From Synechococcus sp. CCY 0621 (GTDB taxonomy: Bacteria > Cyanobacteriota > Cyanobacteriia > PCC-6307 > Cyanobiaceae), in assembly GCF_019038465.1 (NCBI RefSeq), contig NZ_JAFKRH010000010.1, forward strand, positions 62,001-126,000: DNA of 64,000 bases, read 5' to 3'. Made by a program: the position numbers and the translations under genes. Below, one piece after another: positions 1 through 9,517 of the stretch (the first letter of the stretch is position 1; the number at the start of each line of letters is the position of its first letter). The notes beneath the pieces are model-generated. The model ran no database searches. It worked only from the letters and a program-made list of their open reading frames with translations, and had not been told where the DNA came from.

Positions 1-81
1 CGCCTTGAGGCGTCGGTGGCCCATCTGCGCCGTAATGGCATTGCTCCCGACTGGCAGGCGCCCCGGCCGGAGCGGTACTAA
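1..81 (+). CDS. C-terminal end of an unidentified protein (cut by window edge)
   Basis: Frame 1 is open from the first base and ends at TAA 79-81. It encodes 26 residues ending in PRPERY. The end is convergent with the histidine kinase gene and overlaps its stop by four bases, as is common in this compact genome. Too little is visible to assign a family. The reading frame could be chance, but its composition resembles a normal protein end. Confidence 0.4.
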   Translation, partial: RLEASVAHLRRNGIAPDWQAPRPERY

Positions 82-1580
82 GCCGCCGGCAGGTGGATGT
101 GGAAGCGGCTCCCGACCGCGATCTCGCTCTCGACGTCGATGGAGCCCCCCATCGCCTCCACCAATAGCTTCACCACCGACAGGCCCAGCCCTGAGCCCCG
201 CTCATGCTCGATGGCGTTGCGGCCGCGGTGGAAGCGGTCAAACACCTTGGGGATGTCCTCGGGGGCGATGCCGATGCCCTGGTCCTGGACGCTGATGCAG
301 AGCGTCCCTGCGCCCTGGGACAGGTCGAGGTTGATCGGCCGGCCAGGAGGCGAATACTTGTCGGCGTTTTCGATCAGGTTGAGCAGCACCTGCTGCAGGC
401 GGTCGGTTTCGGCCACGGCCTTGATCGGCCCTTCGGCGGCCTCCTTGGGCAGGGTGAGCAGCAGCGGGCGTGACAGCTGGCTGCGGGCCAGGTCGCAGGC
501 GGTGGTGAGCACCTCATCCACCGCCACCGGCGTCAGCACCATCTGCAACTGGCCGGATTCGCTGCGGGAAAGATCCAGCAGGTCGTTGAGCATCCGGGTG
601 ATGCGGTGGGTCTCGGCCTCGGTGGTGGCCAGGGCACGCATCTGCTCCGGATCCAGGTTCTGGCCGCGGCGCTGCAGGCGGCGCAGATAGCCGCCGATGA
701 TCATCAAGGGGTTGCGCAACTCGTGCGAGACAAGCCCCACGAAGTGCCGCTGCTGACTCCAGGCCAGGGCCAGCCGGTCGAGGAGGTCATTGAAGGACCC
801 TGCCAGTTCCGCCACCTCCAGGGGGGCCCGCTCCAGCTTGAGGTGGCTGGTGGCGAGGCTTTCCGACGTCACACCAGCCGCCATCAGATGGAGATCCCGC
901 AGGGGCTGGAGGAGGCGTCGCGTCAGGATCGAGATCGCCACCAGGGTGAGGACCAGGCACAGGATCCAGACCCCGAGCAGACCCAGCAGGATGGTGCGCA
1001 GCGTGGTGATGTTGGGGCTGATGTCCTCGGCCACCCACAGCTGGCTGCCTTCGGCGGAGCGATGCAGGGGATGGCTGAGGTAGCTGTTGCCCTCAAGATC
1101 CTTCACCAGCCGGTAGTCCGTCCCGATCAACAGCGGCGTGATGCTGGGCCCGGGCCAGGGGCCCTTGGGCGCCGCCATGGACTGCTCGACGAGCCCTGAA
1201 AAGGCAGTGGTCTGGCTGGAACTGGGCCTTGGCACCACCAGGGAGCCGTCGCTGTGCTGCACCCAGAAGAAGCGCTCCTTGACGCTGAGGCGATCCAGTT
1301 CCTGGCGCAGGTGGCTGGCATTTCCAGGGGAGGGGTCGCTGCTGCTCTGATCGAGTGAGAGCGTGAGCGATCCCGCCGTCAGCCGTTGCCCCGCCTGTTG
1401 CTGGCGCAGCAGGCACTGCTGATTGATCAGCAGGGTGAAAGCAGAAGCGGCGGTGAATCCAAGGAACACCGACGTGAAGGCCGCCAGCCTGAGCTGGCCG
1501 AGCAGGCTGCCGAACAGGCGGTGCCGCCAGCGATGGGCAGGTGACCCAGCCTGGGGGGGGACGGGTGGCTGGGTCGTCAC
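78..1580 (-). CDS. Membrane sensor histidine kinase (HAMP-HisKA-HATPase)
   Basis: This 500-residue protein is a transmembrane two-component sensor kinase. A first membrane segment lies near residues 30-52, an extracytoplasmic region of about 140 residues follows, and a second membrane segment sits near 195-220. A HAMP linker leads to a HisKA domain with the phosphorylatable His at about 286 in SHELRNP. The ATPase part shows the N box (LLNLIENADKYS), the G1 box (DQGIGIAP) and the G2 box (GSGLGLSVVK). No PAS domain is visible, and the protein is shorter than NblS-type kinases. Its start overlaps the stop of the upstream response regulator (ATGA), so the two are almost certainly co-translated and are probable partners. 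The signal sensed cannot be inferred. Confidence 0.9.
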   Translation of the reverse strand: MTTQPPVPPQAGSPAHRWRHRLFGSLLGQLRLAAFTSVFLGFTAASAFTLLINQQCLLRQQQAGQRLTAGSLTLSLDQSSSDPSPGNASHLRQELDRLSVKERFFWVQHSDGSLVVPRPSSSQTTAFSGLVEQSMAAPKGPWPGPSITPLLIGTDYRLVKDLEGNSYLSHPLHRSAEGSQLWVAEDISPNITTLRTILLGLLGVWILCLVLTLVAISILTRRLLQPLRDLHLMAAGVTSESLATSHLKLERAPLEVAELAGSFNDLLDRLALAWSQQRHFVGLVSHELRNPLMIIGGYLRRLQRRGQNLDPEQMRALATTEAETHRITRMLNDLLDLSRSESGQLQMVLTPVAVDEVLTTACDLARSQLSRPLLLTLPKEAAEGPIKAVAETDRLQQVLLNLIENADKYSPPGRPINLDLSQGAGTLCISVQDQGIGIAPEDIPKVFDRFHRGRNAIEHERGSGLGLSVVKLLVEAMGGSIDVESEIAVGSRFHIHLPAA

Positions 1581-2056
1581 AGGGGACTGTTCTCGCTCCG
1601 CTTGGGCAGGAGCCGCTCCAGCAGATCGGGCAGCTTGGCGAGAAGTTCGTGTTTCAGCACGTAGTCGTCGGCGCCGGCCTCCTGGGCCTGTCGGCGCCGT
1701 TCGGGATCGTTCAAGGAGGTGAAGATCACCACCGGTACGGTGAAACCGTGGGCGCGCAGATCACGCAGGCATTCGATGCCGTCGCAGTCGGGCATCTGCA
1801 CGTCGAGGATGACGAGATCGATTCCCCCTTCTCCCAGCACCTTCTGAAGGCCCAGGCCATCGGTGAGGGTGCGGACGTCGCAGCCGGCATCCGCCAGCTC
1901 TTCGGCCACCATGGCGCGGATGTGGGGGTCATCGTCGACGATCGAGACGGTGGGTCGTTCGGACGTTGGCCGTTCAGGGCAGGTCATGACCTGGGTGGCG
2001 GTGGGGACGATCGCCCGCTGTGCCGAACGACCCTGAAGGGAGAGGGGTGAGTTCAT
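1577..2056 (-). CDS. Single-domain response regulator
   Basis: This is a 159-residue receiver domain with no output domain. The acidic pocket is the DDD run near residues 41-43. The phosphoacceptor is Asp 85 in ILDVQMPD, the conserved Thr/Ser is in IFTSLN near 113, and the conserved Lys is about 135 in YVLKHE. The first 30 or so residues are not receiver-like, so translation may start at Met 24 instead. The gene ends in an ATGA overlap with the histidine kinase. The likely role is phosphotransfer or protein-protein output rather than DNA binding, because nothing follows the receiver fold. Confidence 0.85.
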   Translation of the reverse strand: MNSPLSLQGRSAQRAIVPTATQVMTCPERPTSERPTVSIVDDDPHIRAMVAEELADAGCDVRTLTDGLGLQKVLGEGGIDLVILDVQMPDCDGIECLRDLRAHGFTVPVVIFTSLNDPERRRQAQEAGADDYVLKHELLAKLPDLLERLLPKRSENSPL

Positions 2057-2133
2057 GGCGCCTGGAACCGTGCTTCATCTTGGCGTGATCCGAGTCAATC
2101 GGCAGGGATGAAAAGTGGCTGAAAAAAACCAGA

Positions 2134-3318
2134 TCATGCCGCCACCGGTTGGGGGCAGAGCTCCTGGTAAAGCTTCTCCAGAGCGTCAATGTTGCCGGTC
2201 AGGGTGTAGCGCTCCAGGGCTCTGTTGCGGGCCCGCCGTCCCAGTTCCGCCGTCAGCACCGGTTGGTCCCGCAACACCGGCAGCAGGGTGCGCAGCTGGG
2301 TGGTGACACCCTGGGTGCTGATCACGATGCCCGCACCGCCCTCCAGCACCTCCCCATCGGCACCGGCATCGGTGGCCACGCAGGCGGTGCCGCAGGCCAT
2401 GGCCTCCAGCAGGGCCAGGGAGAGCCCCTCCACGAGTGAGGGCAGCAGGAACACCTCGGCGAGCTGCAGCAGGGCCACTCGCCTGGCCCGGCTGGCCTCG
2501 TAGCCCCACCAGATCACGTCGGCCTCCGTTCCGCTCTGCAGGGAGGAGCGCAGGGGGCCGTCCCCCACGATCACGAGCACACAGCCCTGGGGGCGCACCA
2601 GCCGCCAGGCCTTCAGCAGGGCCTCAACGTTCTTTTCCGTGGCCACCCGGCCCATGTAGAGGAACACGCGTCGGCCGCCCACCCTCAGGCGCAGCTGGGC
2701 CAGTTCGGGTTCGCTGCCCGGGACCGCTGGCGCCCAGGTGTCGGTGTCCACGCCATTGGGAATCACCGCCAGCCGCTCCCGACGCACCCCCAGGCGCACC
2801 AACACCTCGGCCTGCAGCTCGGAGAACACGATCACCCGATCGAACTTCGCCAGGGAGGGCGCGTAGAGCTGGTAGGTCAGCTGCTGGGTGCCCGCGGTGA
2901 GGTTGCGCAGCCCGGCGTCGAAGGGGGGATGGAAGGTGGCCACCAACGGCAGCCCCAGCTGCTGACAGAGGTCGGGCAGCCGGAAGTCGAGGGGGGAGAG
3001 GGTGAGGCTGGCGTGCACGAGATCGGGCCGCTGCCGCTCCAAAGACTCCCGCAACTCCCTCTGGGCGCCAGGGGAGGGAATCGTGTACACCTGCGACTTC
3101 ACCAGGTAAGGCAGGGCCACCTCGGGGTTCTCGTCCGGGCGCCCGAGCACGCTGAGCTCGCCCGCCCCCGCTTCCGGCCGGCCCAGGGAGGGGGAGGGGG
3201 TGTCGAAGTGAATGAAGCTCACCGAGTGGCCGCGTTGCCGCAGAGCTTCGGTGGTGCTCAGGCCGTAGGTGACGTTGCCGCAGAACGGGGATTTCTTTCC
3301 CAACCAGGCAATGTGCAT
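2134..3318 (-). CDS. GT4-family glycosyltransferase
   Basis: This is a group 1 (GT4, GT-B fold) glycosyltransferase of about 394 residues. The start is taken at the internal Met that gives MHIAWLGKKSPFCGN, because the seven residues before it do not look like protein. The N-terminal acceptor half contains VATFHPPFD and VIVFSELQAEVLV. The nucleotide-sugar half has the family hallmarks VIPNGVDTDTWAP, FLYMGRVATEKNVEAL and the E-x7-E region PSLVEGLSLALLEAMACGT. GT4 enzymes transfer sugars from NDP- or lipid-linked donors to lipids, glycans or small molecules; the substrate is not visible here. A cell-envelope or glycolipid role is possible. Confidence 0.85.
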   Translation of the reverse strand: MHIAWLGKKSPFCGNVTYGLSTTEALRQRGHSVSFIHFDTPSPSLGRPEAGAGELSVLGRPDENPEVALPYLVKSQVYTIPSPGAQRELRESLERQRPDLVHASLTLSPLDFRLPDLCQQLGLPLVATFHPPFDAGLRNLTAGTQQLTYQLYAPSLAKFDRVIVFSELQAEVLVRLGVRRERLAVIPNGVDTDTWAPAVPGSEPELAQLRLRVGGRRVFLYMGRVATEKNVEALLKAWRLVRPQGCVLVIVGDGPLRSSLQSGTEADVIWWGYEASRARRVALLQLAEVFLLPSLVEGLSLALLEAMACGTACVATDAGADGEVLEGGAGIVISTQGVTTQLRTLLPVLRDQPVLTAELGRRARNRALERYTLTGNIDALEKLYQELCPQPVAA

Positions 3319-3369
3319 CACCTGTATGGCATCACGCAACAGCCGAATTTAGCAGCGCCATGCGAGCCA

Positions 3370-4710
3370 TCAACTGCTGCGCCAGGGGCGTTCACTCAGG
3401 GCGGCGATGGCCGCGATGGCCGCCAGCCCCCACAGCACCGGCAGCAGCCCATAGCGGCTGACCACGGTGCCCGCCAGCACCAGGGGCAGGCTGAGGGCGA
3501 TGTTGATCAGGTTGTTCTGCAGGCCGAACACCCGGCCACGCTGGTTTTCCGGGGTGTCTTCCTGGATTGTGGTCTGGGCGGGGATCGCCAGCAGGGCCGC
3601 GCCCACCCCCAGCAGGCCGCAGAGCAGCAGGGTGAACACCAGGTTGCCGCGCAGCTGGCCCAGCAGCACCAGGCACCAGGCGATGGTTCCCAGTCCCGCA
3701 CTGGCCAGGCCCCGCCGGCTGAAACGTTCGCCCAGCTGGGCCATCGCCAGGGCCCCCACCGCCAACCCCAGCCCGCTCATGGCCAGCAGCACCCCGAAGC
3801 GGGTGGGACCCAGCCCGCCGATCGCCGCCGCCAGGCTGATGGCCAGCACGTAGAGGGCCGCGAGCAGGCTGTAGAGCAGCACCAGCTGGATCATGGCGCT
3901 GCGCACTTTGGGACGCTCCCGCAGCACCTGCACCCCTTCGCCGATCTCCTCCCAGACGGAGATGGAGCGGGGCTCCCGCGGCGGTTCAGAGATCTCGATG
4001 CCGGCGATGGCCACGGCCGCAGCGCCGTAACAGAGCGGCAACAGCACGAATTCGCCGCCGGGGATGCCCACCTGGGCCAGGAGGGTGCGCAGCAGGCGCA
4101 GAATCGGATCACCGAGGGCGAAACCGACGATGGTGGCGGCCATGCTGGTGGCCTGGTACACCGAATTGGCGGCGAGCAGCTGGGGATAGCCCACCAGCAG
4201 GGGGATGGCCGCCTGCTCGGCCGGCGCGAAGAACTGGGTCAGCACCGATTCAAAGAACGTCATGACCACCAGGGCCCAGTAGCCCCAGCTGAGCCCCAGC
4301 CACATCGGCCCCGGCAGCAGGCACAGGGGGGCCAGCATCACCAGAGCCGCACGCAGGCCGTTGGAGGCCACCATCACGGTGCGCTTCGGCCAGCGGTCGG
4401 CCCAGACGCCCGCCACCGTCCCCAGCAGCATCGCCGGCACGGTGTTGGCCACGTAGATGCCGGTGGCCAGCAGGGTGATCATCTGGGCCCGGGTCTCGAA
4501 GCTCATCCGGAAGGCCGCGGCCGCCTCGGCGAGGGCCGCGTTGCTCTGCGGCGTGTCCGTCACCCAGTACTGGGCGATCAGGAACACCATCAGCACGATG
4601 TAGAACTTGTCCGCCAGCTGGGAAAACACCTGGCCGATCCAAAGCCGCCGGAACCCCGGCAGCGCAAGGACTCCGGCCAGTCCCCTTTCGGTCTTGCCGC
4701 TCGGGCTCAT
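3370..4710 (-). CDS. MFS transporter
   Basis: This is a major facilitator superfamily protein of about 446 residues with around twelve hydrophobic segments. The cytoplasmic loop GVWADRWPKRTVM matches the MFS motif A position between helices 2 and 3. The start is placed at the ATG at 4710-4708 (MSPSGKTERGL), because it overlaps the recO stop as ATGA; the longer open frame upstream only shadows recO. It resembles MFS proteins of the MFS_3/enterobactin-exporter type, but the substrate cannot be told from sequence. Coupling with recO looks like compact cyanobacterial gene packing rather than functional linkage. Confidence 0.85.
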   Translation of the reverse strand: MSPSGKTERGLAGVLALPGFRRLWIGQVFSQLADKFYIVLMVFLIAQYWVTDTPQSNAALAEAAAAFRMSFETRAQMITLLATGIYVANTVPAMLLGTVAGVWADRWPKRTVMVASNGLRAALVMLAPLCLLPGPMWLGLSWGYWALVVMTFFESVLTQFFAPAEQAAIPLLVGYPQLLAANSVYQATSMAATIVGFALGDPILRLLRTLLAQVGIPGGEFVLLPLCYGAAAVAIAGIEISEPPREPRSISVWEEIGEGVQVLRERPKVRSAMIQLVLLYSLLAALYVLAISLAAAIGGLGPTRFGVLLAMSGLGLAVGALAMAQLGERFSRRGLASAGLGTIAWCLVLLGQLRGNLVFTLLLCGLLGVGAALLAIPAQTTIQEDTPENQRGRVFGLQNNLINIALSLPLVLAGTVVSRYGLLPVLWGLAAIAAIAALSERPWRSS

Positions 4711-5513
4711 GCTGGCTCGGACGGTTGGGAGGGCATGGGGTCGCAGGCGGTCCGCAGCAGTCTGAAGGCTCGGGGTCTCTGACCGAGATGCTCCCCGCAC
4801 CAGGACTCCACCAGATCCAGCAGGTGCAGCCACACCACCTCCGGCCCCATCAGCTGGCCGTCGCGGCGGCGGGGCGGGGCGGGGCGCGTCAGCCGCTGCA
4901 GCAGGGCCAGCTCGGAGGGGTTGAGCATCACCCGGGCCCCCGGTATGGCGCCGATCGCCAGCCCCTCGCTGGGCAGCAGGCTGCAGCGCCAGGCCCAGTC
5001 GCCGATCGGCGGCAGCAGCGGGGCGCCACTGCGGACGCAGTGCTGCAGGGGCAGGGCGAAGCCCCCGAGGGCCAGCAGGTGGACGCTTCCCTGCACGGCC
5101 ACCGCCAGGGCCTCCACCCGCTCAGCGCGGTCGGTCACCACCGCCTCCAGACGCCCCAGCTGGAGCAGCAGGTCGGCGAGCACGCCCGGGGCGGGAGCAT
5201 CGGCGGGAACGAGTTTCAGGCAGAGCTCAGCCAGGGCCTGGGCGGCGGCCAGGGTCTCCAGCCGCTGGGCCAGGCCGCTGTAATTGCGCAGCATCCGCAG
5301 CTGGCGCACCCGCCGCAGGCCACTGCCGCCCCCCACCTGAACAAACAGGTGGGCCAGGGGCACCGCCGCCGCCAGGCTGCTCTTCGGACGGCGTGCCCCC
5401 GGCACCGCCAGCCGGGTGAGTCCTTCGGCCTCGCTGAGCAGGGTGAGCAGCCGGTCGTGTTCCCCCAGGGGGCGACAGGTGAGCGCCAGTCCCTCGAGGT
5501 GGCCTTCAGGCAC
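4707..5513 (-). CDS. recO: DNA repair protein RecO
   Basis: RecO works in the RecFOR pathway, loading RecA onto SSB-coated gapped DNA. The 268-residue length and the N-terminal OB-fold with LTCRPLGEHDRLLTLLSE followed by GLTRLAVPGARRPKS are typical. An alpha-helical core follows. The usual zinc-binding cysteines of many RecO proteins are largely absent, which is normal for several cyanobacteria. The gene starts inside the end of deoC and ends in an ATGA overlap with the MFS gene, so deoC-recO-MFS form one translationally coupled run. Confidence 0.88.
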   Translation of the reverse strand: MPEGHLEGLALTCRPLGEHDRLLTLLSEAEGLTRLAVPGARRPKSSLAAAVPLAHLFVQVGGGSGLRRVRQLRMLRNYSGLAQRLETLAAAQALAELCLKLVPADAPAPGVLADLLLQLGRLEAVVTDRAERVEALAVAVQGSVHLLALGGFALPLQHCVRSGAPLLPPIGDWAWRCSLLPSEGLAIGAIPGARVMLNPSELALLQRLTRPAPPRRRDGQLMGPEVVWLHLLDLVESWCGEHLGQRPRAFRLLRTACDPMPSQPSEPA

Positions 5514-6183
5514 CGGCGCGCAGGGCCTGCATCAGGGCCACGCCCCGGCTCGTCCCCAGCCGGCTGGCTCCGGCTGCCACCAGGGCCAGCGCCTGCTCCA
5601 GATCGGCAATGCCGCCGGAGGCCTTCACCGCGGCGCGGCCCCGGGCCAGGGCCATCAGCTGGCCCACCTGATCGGTCGTCACCGGGGGGCCGAAACCGCT
5701 GCCTGTCTTGAGGTAACGCACGCCGGCATCGATGCTGATCTCCACCAGCAGGGCCAGGGCTTCGGGCTCGAGGCGGCCCACCTCCAGGATCACCTTCACC
5801 GGCAGTCCGAGATCGGTGATGGCCGCCAGGTCGTCGAGCACGGCGGTGCCATCACCATCGGCGAGGGCGCCGAAATCCGGCACCACGTCCAGTTCGTCAG
5901 CACCGGCGGCGGCGGCCCACTCCGCCTCCGCCCGTTTGATCGCCGCAGGGATGGCTCCAAAGGGGAACCCCACCACGGCGATCAGTTTCACCGCCCCGTC
6001 GACCGGCAGCCGTTCGCGGGCCAGCGGCAGCCAGCGCGAGGCCAGGCAGACGCCTGCAAAGCCGAAGTGACGGGCCTCATCGCAGCAGCGCAGGATCGCC
6101 TCCTGGCCCCGGTGCGGGTCCAGAAGGGCGTGGTCGATCAGGGGCGCGAGATCGGGACGTTCCGCTTGCCGTTCAGGTGTCAC
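5506..6183 (-). CDS. deoC: Deoxyribose-phosphate aldolase
   Basis: DeoC cleaves 2-deoxy-D-ribose 5-phosphate to glyceraldehyde 3-phosphate and acetaldehyde in nucleoside catabolism. The class I aldolase barrel is evident: LIDHALLDP near the start, AVVGFPFGA, ELDVVPDFG, then the Schiff-base lysine motif RYLKTGSGF and the second active-site lysine in AAVKASGGI. A GTG start at 6183-6181 (VTPERQAERPD) is chosen; the upstream extension is the antisense of hpf. The gene overlaps the end of hpf by 11 bases and the start of recO by 8 bases, giving a coupled hpf-deoC-recO order. Confidence 0.9.
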   Translation of the reverse strand: MTPERQAERPDLAPLIDHALLDPHRGQEAILRCCDEARHFGFAGVCLASRWLPLARERLPVDGAVKLIAVVGFPFGAIPAAIKRAEAEWAAAAGADELDVVPDFGALADGDGTAVLDDLAAITDLGLPVKVILEVGRLEPEALALLVEISIDAGVRYLKTGSGFGPPVTTDQVGQLMALARGRAAVKASGGIADLEQALALVAAGASRLGTSRGVALMQALRAGA

Positions 6184-6760
6184 GGGCCTGGATGACGCCG
6201 AATCCACCGTGGTTGCGTCGGTAGACCACCTGGATCTGGCCCGTGACCGCATCGCGGAACATGTAGAAGTCGTGGTCGATCAGATCCAGCTGGTGCAGGG
6301 CCTCCTCCAGCTCCATCGCCGGCATGGCGAAGTACTTGCGACGCACGCCGCGGTGGGGCACGGCGGGCACGAGACCATCGGTGAGCGAGTCCCCGGGATT
6401 GGGCAACGTGGCGGCTCCAGCCTCCTCGGCGGCGGCCGAGCGGTGCACCGGTCCCTGGGTGCGCTCCTGCAGACGGTCCTTGTAACGGGTCAGCTGGCGG
6501 CTCAGCTTCGTGGCCACCATGTCGATGCTGGCGTAGAGGTTCTCGCTGCGTTCCTGGGCCCGGATCACCACGCCGTTGGCGAAAACAGTGACCTCGGCCG
6601 TCTGCTGCGGAACCCTGGGGTTGCGGGCCACCGACAGATGCACGTCGGCTTCCTTGACGATGCCATCGAAGTGGCTGATGGCGCGGTTGAGCTTGGTTTC
6701 GGTGTACTCCCTGATCGCTGGTGTGACGTCGAGGTTGCGGCCGTGGATCAGCAGTTTCAT
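6173..6760 (-). CDS. hpf: Ribosome hibernation promoting factor, long form (LrtA type)
   Basis: This 195-residue protein stabilises inactive ribosomes, which the long form dimerises into 100S particles. The N-terminal HPF/YfiA domain starts MKLLIHGRNLDVTPAIREY and continues through HLSVARNP and FANGVVIRAQERSENLYASID. A variable linker of about 50 residues follows. The C-terminal dimerisation domain has RRKYFAMPAMELEEALHQL and FYMFRDAVTGQIQVVYRR. This is the protein known in cyanobacteria as LrtA, from a light-repressed transcript. The start is the ATG at 6760-6758, divergent from lipB with about 63 bases between them, which must hold both promoters. Confidence 0.93.
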   Translation of the reverse strand: MKLLIHGRNLDVTPAIREYTETKLNRAISHFDGIVKEADVHLSVARNPRVPQQTAEVTVFANGVVIRAQERSENLYASIDMVATKLSRQLTRYKDRLQERTQGPVHRSAAAEEAGAATLPNPGDSLTDGLVPAVPHRGVRRKYFAMPAMELEEALHQLDLIDHDFYMFRDAVTGQIQVVYRRNHGGFGVIQARDT

Positions 6761-6823
6761 TCGGGTGCTCGTCTCCAGAGGAATTCTGGCTCTGGGACGA
6801 CCCCAGGCTAGGAACGCAGGTGC

Positions 6824-7534
6824 ATGGCCCCCAACACTCCCGCAATTCTTTTTGAAGCCCAGGGCCCGGTGCCGTTCCCGTTGGCCTGGGACTGGCAGCG
6901 CCGTCTGCAGCGCCGCCGGCTCGACGACCCCTCCGCTCCCGACGCCCTGCTGCTGCTGCAGCACACCCCCTGCTACACCCTGGGCCGTGGGGCGAGCCTG
7001 TCCCACCTCGGTTTCGACCCTGACCACCCGCCCCTGCCCCTTTACCGCATCGATCGGGGCGGGGAAGTCACCCACCACGGGCCCGGCCAGCTGGTGCTCT
7101 ATCCGGTGCTCGACCTCCAACGCCACGGCGGTGACCTGCACCTTTATCTGAGGGCGCTTGAGGACGTGGTGCTGGCCGTGCTGCAGGAGCTGGGGCTGGA
7201 GGGGGAGCGCCTCGAGGGCCTCACCGGCGTGTGGCTCGAGGGCCGCAAGCTGGCGGCGATCGGGGTGGGGGCCCGGCGCTGGATCAGCCAGCACGGCCTG
7301 GCCCTGAACGTCAACGGCTCCCTGGAAGGCTTCGACGCCATCGTCCCCTGTGGTCTGGCCAACCGGCCGGTGGGACGGCTGGCGGACTGGCGGACTGGCC
7401 TCACCCCCGAGCAGGTGGCACCGCTGCTGCTGGCGGCCTTCGCCCGCCGCTTCGGTCTGACCCTGCGGCCGCCCGCGCCGGAAGAAGACTGGGAGAATCC
7501 TGACCATCCGTTGCCCTGCGCCGGCCGCCCATGA
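6824..7534 (+). CDS. lipB: Octanoyl-[acyl-carrier-protein]:protein octanoyltransferase
   Basis: LipB moves an octanoyl group from acyl carrier protein to lipoyl domains such as that of pyruvate dehydrogenase E2, which is encoded about 3 kb downstream. The 236-residue protein shows [16 protein letters not shown] near residues 83-100, the conserved lysine region GRKLAAIGV, and the thioester cysteine in [12 protein letters not shown]. It ends in a four-base ATGA overlap with the acyl-ACP synthetase gene. The start ATG 6824 is the first in frame after the hpf-lipB divergent region. Confidence 0.92.
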   Translation: MAPNTPAILFEAQGPVPFPLAWDWQRRLQRRRLDDPSAPDALLLLQHTPCYTLGRGASLSHLGFDPDHPPLPLYRIDRGGEVTHHGPGQLVLYPVLDLQRHGGDLHLYLRALEDVVLAVLQELGLEGERLEGLTGVWLEGRKLAAIGVGARRWISQHGLALNVNGSLEGFDAIVPCGLANRPVGRLADWRTGLTPEQVAPLLLAAFARRFGLTLRPPAPEEDWENPDHPLPCAGRP

Positions 7535-9470
7535 ACGCCAGAGCCGAGATCCACTGGAGCGGGAGCGACCAGGACCGCCGCGCCCTTGCCAGCCGCCGCG
7601 ACTGGAGCCAGCTCAAGGGGCTGGAAGGTCTCTGGCCTGAGCTGGAGCGCCTCTATGGCTCCGAGGTGGCGCTGGATGCGCCCCATGGCCGCCATCCGGA
7701 AACACTGCGATTCGACGAGCTGCGCCAGGCGATCGATCGGGCCGCAGCGGCCTTCGCCGATCTGGGGGTCGCCAGCGGCGACGTGGTGGCCCTGTTTGCC
7801 GAAAACGGCCCCCGCTGGCTCGTGGCCGACCAGGGACTGATGCGGGCCGGAGCGGCCGATGCCGTGCGCGGCAGCGCGGCGCCGGCCGAGGAGCTGCGCT
7901 ACATCCTCGAGGACGCCGGCGCTGTCGGCCTGGTGCTGGAGTCGGCAGCCCTGCTGGAGCGGCTGGCCCTCGATGGCCCGGCCCTGGAGCGGCTGCGCTT
8001 CGTGGTGCTGCTGGAGGGCGAGGCCCCACCACCCCGGTGGCCCTGCCCTGCCTCACCTGGGCGGAGTTCCTCTCCCGTGGTGCCTCCAGCCCCTTGCCGC
8101 CCTCCCCCACGGGGGGGCCTGGGCGGCTGGCCACCCTGCTGTACACCTCCGGCACCACGGGCCAGCCCAAGGGGGTGCCCCTCAGCCACGCCAACCTGCT
8201 GCACCAGCTGGGCACCCTCGGGGTGGCGGTGTCGCCGAGCCCAGGGGATCACGTGCTTTCGGTGCTGCCGATCTGGCATGCCTACGAGCGCACGGCCGAA
8301 TACTTCCTGCTGAGCTGCGGCTGCCGCCAGACCTACACCACCCTCAAGCAACTGCGCGCCGACCTGCAGAAGGTGCGTCCCCAGTACCTGATCAGCGTGC
8401 CGCGGCTGTGGGAGGCCCTGCTCTCCGGTTTCGAAGACGCCCTGGCGGCCATGCCGGCCTCCCGCCAGCGTCTGCTGCGCAAGGCCCTGGCCGCCAGCCG
8501 GTCCTTCCACCGGCGCCAGCGGGTGGCCCTCAATCTCACCCTGACGCAGGAATCTCCTGCCACCAGGCTGGTGGCCGCGGCGGGTGCCCTGCTGATCTGG
8601 CCGCTGCATGCCACGGCCGGGGCCCTGCTCTGGCCGAAGGTGCGCGGCCAGCTGGTGGGGGGGCGGCTGCGCACCGCCATCAGCGGCGGTGGGGCCCTGG
8701 CCATCCACGTCGATGGCTTCTTCGAGGCCGTCGGCATCGAGCTGCTGGTGGGCTACGGGCTCACCGAGACCAGCCCGGTGCTCGCCTGCCGCAGGCCCTG
8801 GAGCAACCGCCGCGGCAGCGCCGGGCTGCCGCTGCCGGACACCAGCCTGAAGGTGGTGGATCCCGCCACCAGGGCCCTGCTGCCGGTGGGCGAGCGGGGG
8901 CTGGTGCTGGCGAAGGGGCCCCAGGTGATGGCGGGCTACCACAACAAGCCCGAGGCCACGGCCAAGGTGCTGGATGGCGAAGGCTGGTTCGACACCGGCG
9001 ATCTGGGGCTGCTGCTGGCCGATGGAACCCTGGTGCTCACCGGCCGCGCCAAGGACACGATCGTGCTCAGCAGCGGCGAGAACATCGAGCCCGGCCCCCT
9101 GGAGGAGGCCCTGGTGGCCTCGCCGCTGGTGGAGCAGGTGATGCTGGTGGGCCAGGACCGCAAGCAGCTGGGTGCCCTGGTGGTGCCGAAGGCGGAGACC
9201 CTGCAGGCTTTCGCCGCCGAGGCCAATCTCCCGTATCCCAGCGCCGATCCAGCCCTGCTGCGGGCCCTCTGCCGGGAGTGCAATCGTCTGCTGGCGGCCC
9301 GTCCCGGGTCCCGCCCGGACGAGCGCCTCAGCGGCGTGACGCTGGTGGAGCCCTTCAGCATCGACAACGGCCTGCTCACCCAGACCCTGAAGCAACGACG
9401 GGATCGCATCGCCGACCGGGACCGGGCCGCCATCGCGGCGCTCTACGGGGAGAGCGGATCCCATGGTTGA
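7531..9470 (+). pseudogene. aas: Long-chain acyl-ACP/acyl-CoA synthetase, frameshifted
   Basis: AMP-forming fatty-acid ligases activate free fatty acids; in cyanobacteria the single enzyme acts as acyl-ACP synthetase and recycles membrane fatty acids. Two adjacent frames together give one protein of about 646 residues. The first (from ATG 7531) covers the N-terminal domain to about 8030. The second (from about 8031, TAA-free to TGA 9470) contains the AMP-binding loop LLYTSGTTGQPKGVPL, the GYGLTETSPVL motif and GWFDTGDLG. Moving from one frame to the other requires a single missing base, probably in the CCACCACCCC run at 8027-8035. Either the gene is truly broken or there is a sequencing indel; loss would be surprising for a usually single-copy cyanobacterial gene. 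The start overlaps lipB by ATGA. Confidence 0.85.
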
Positions 9471-9517
9471 CCGGATCGCCCGTGGCCTGACAGCCTGACG
9501 CCTGCACCTGCAGTCCC

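Noticed and set aside
78-1580. Calling the histidine kinase NblS
   Set aside because: It lacks the PAS domain and is too short; only generic kinase features are visible.
2929-4782. Open frame of 617 codons opposite the glycosyltransferase and MFS genes
   Set aside because: It spans antisense of two well-supported genes and is Gln/His/Gly-rich, typical of GC-rich shadow frames.
7859-9490. Open frames of more than 500 codons on both strands across aas
   Set aside because: They are low-complexity shadows; the frame from 8037 carries all the ligase motifs.
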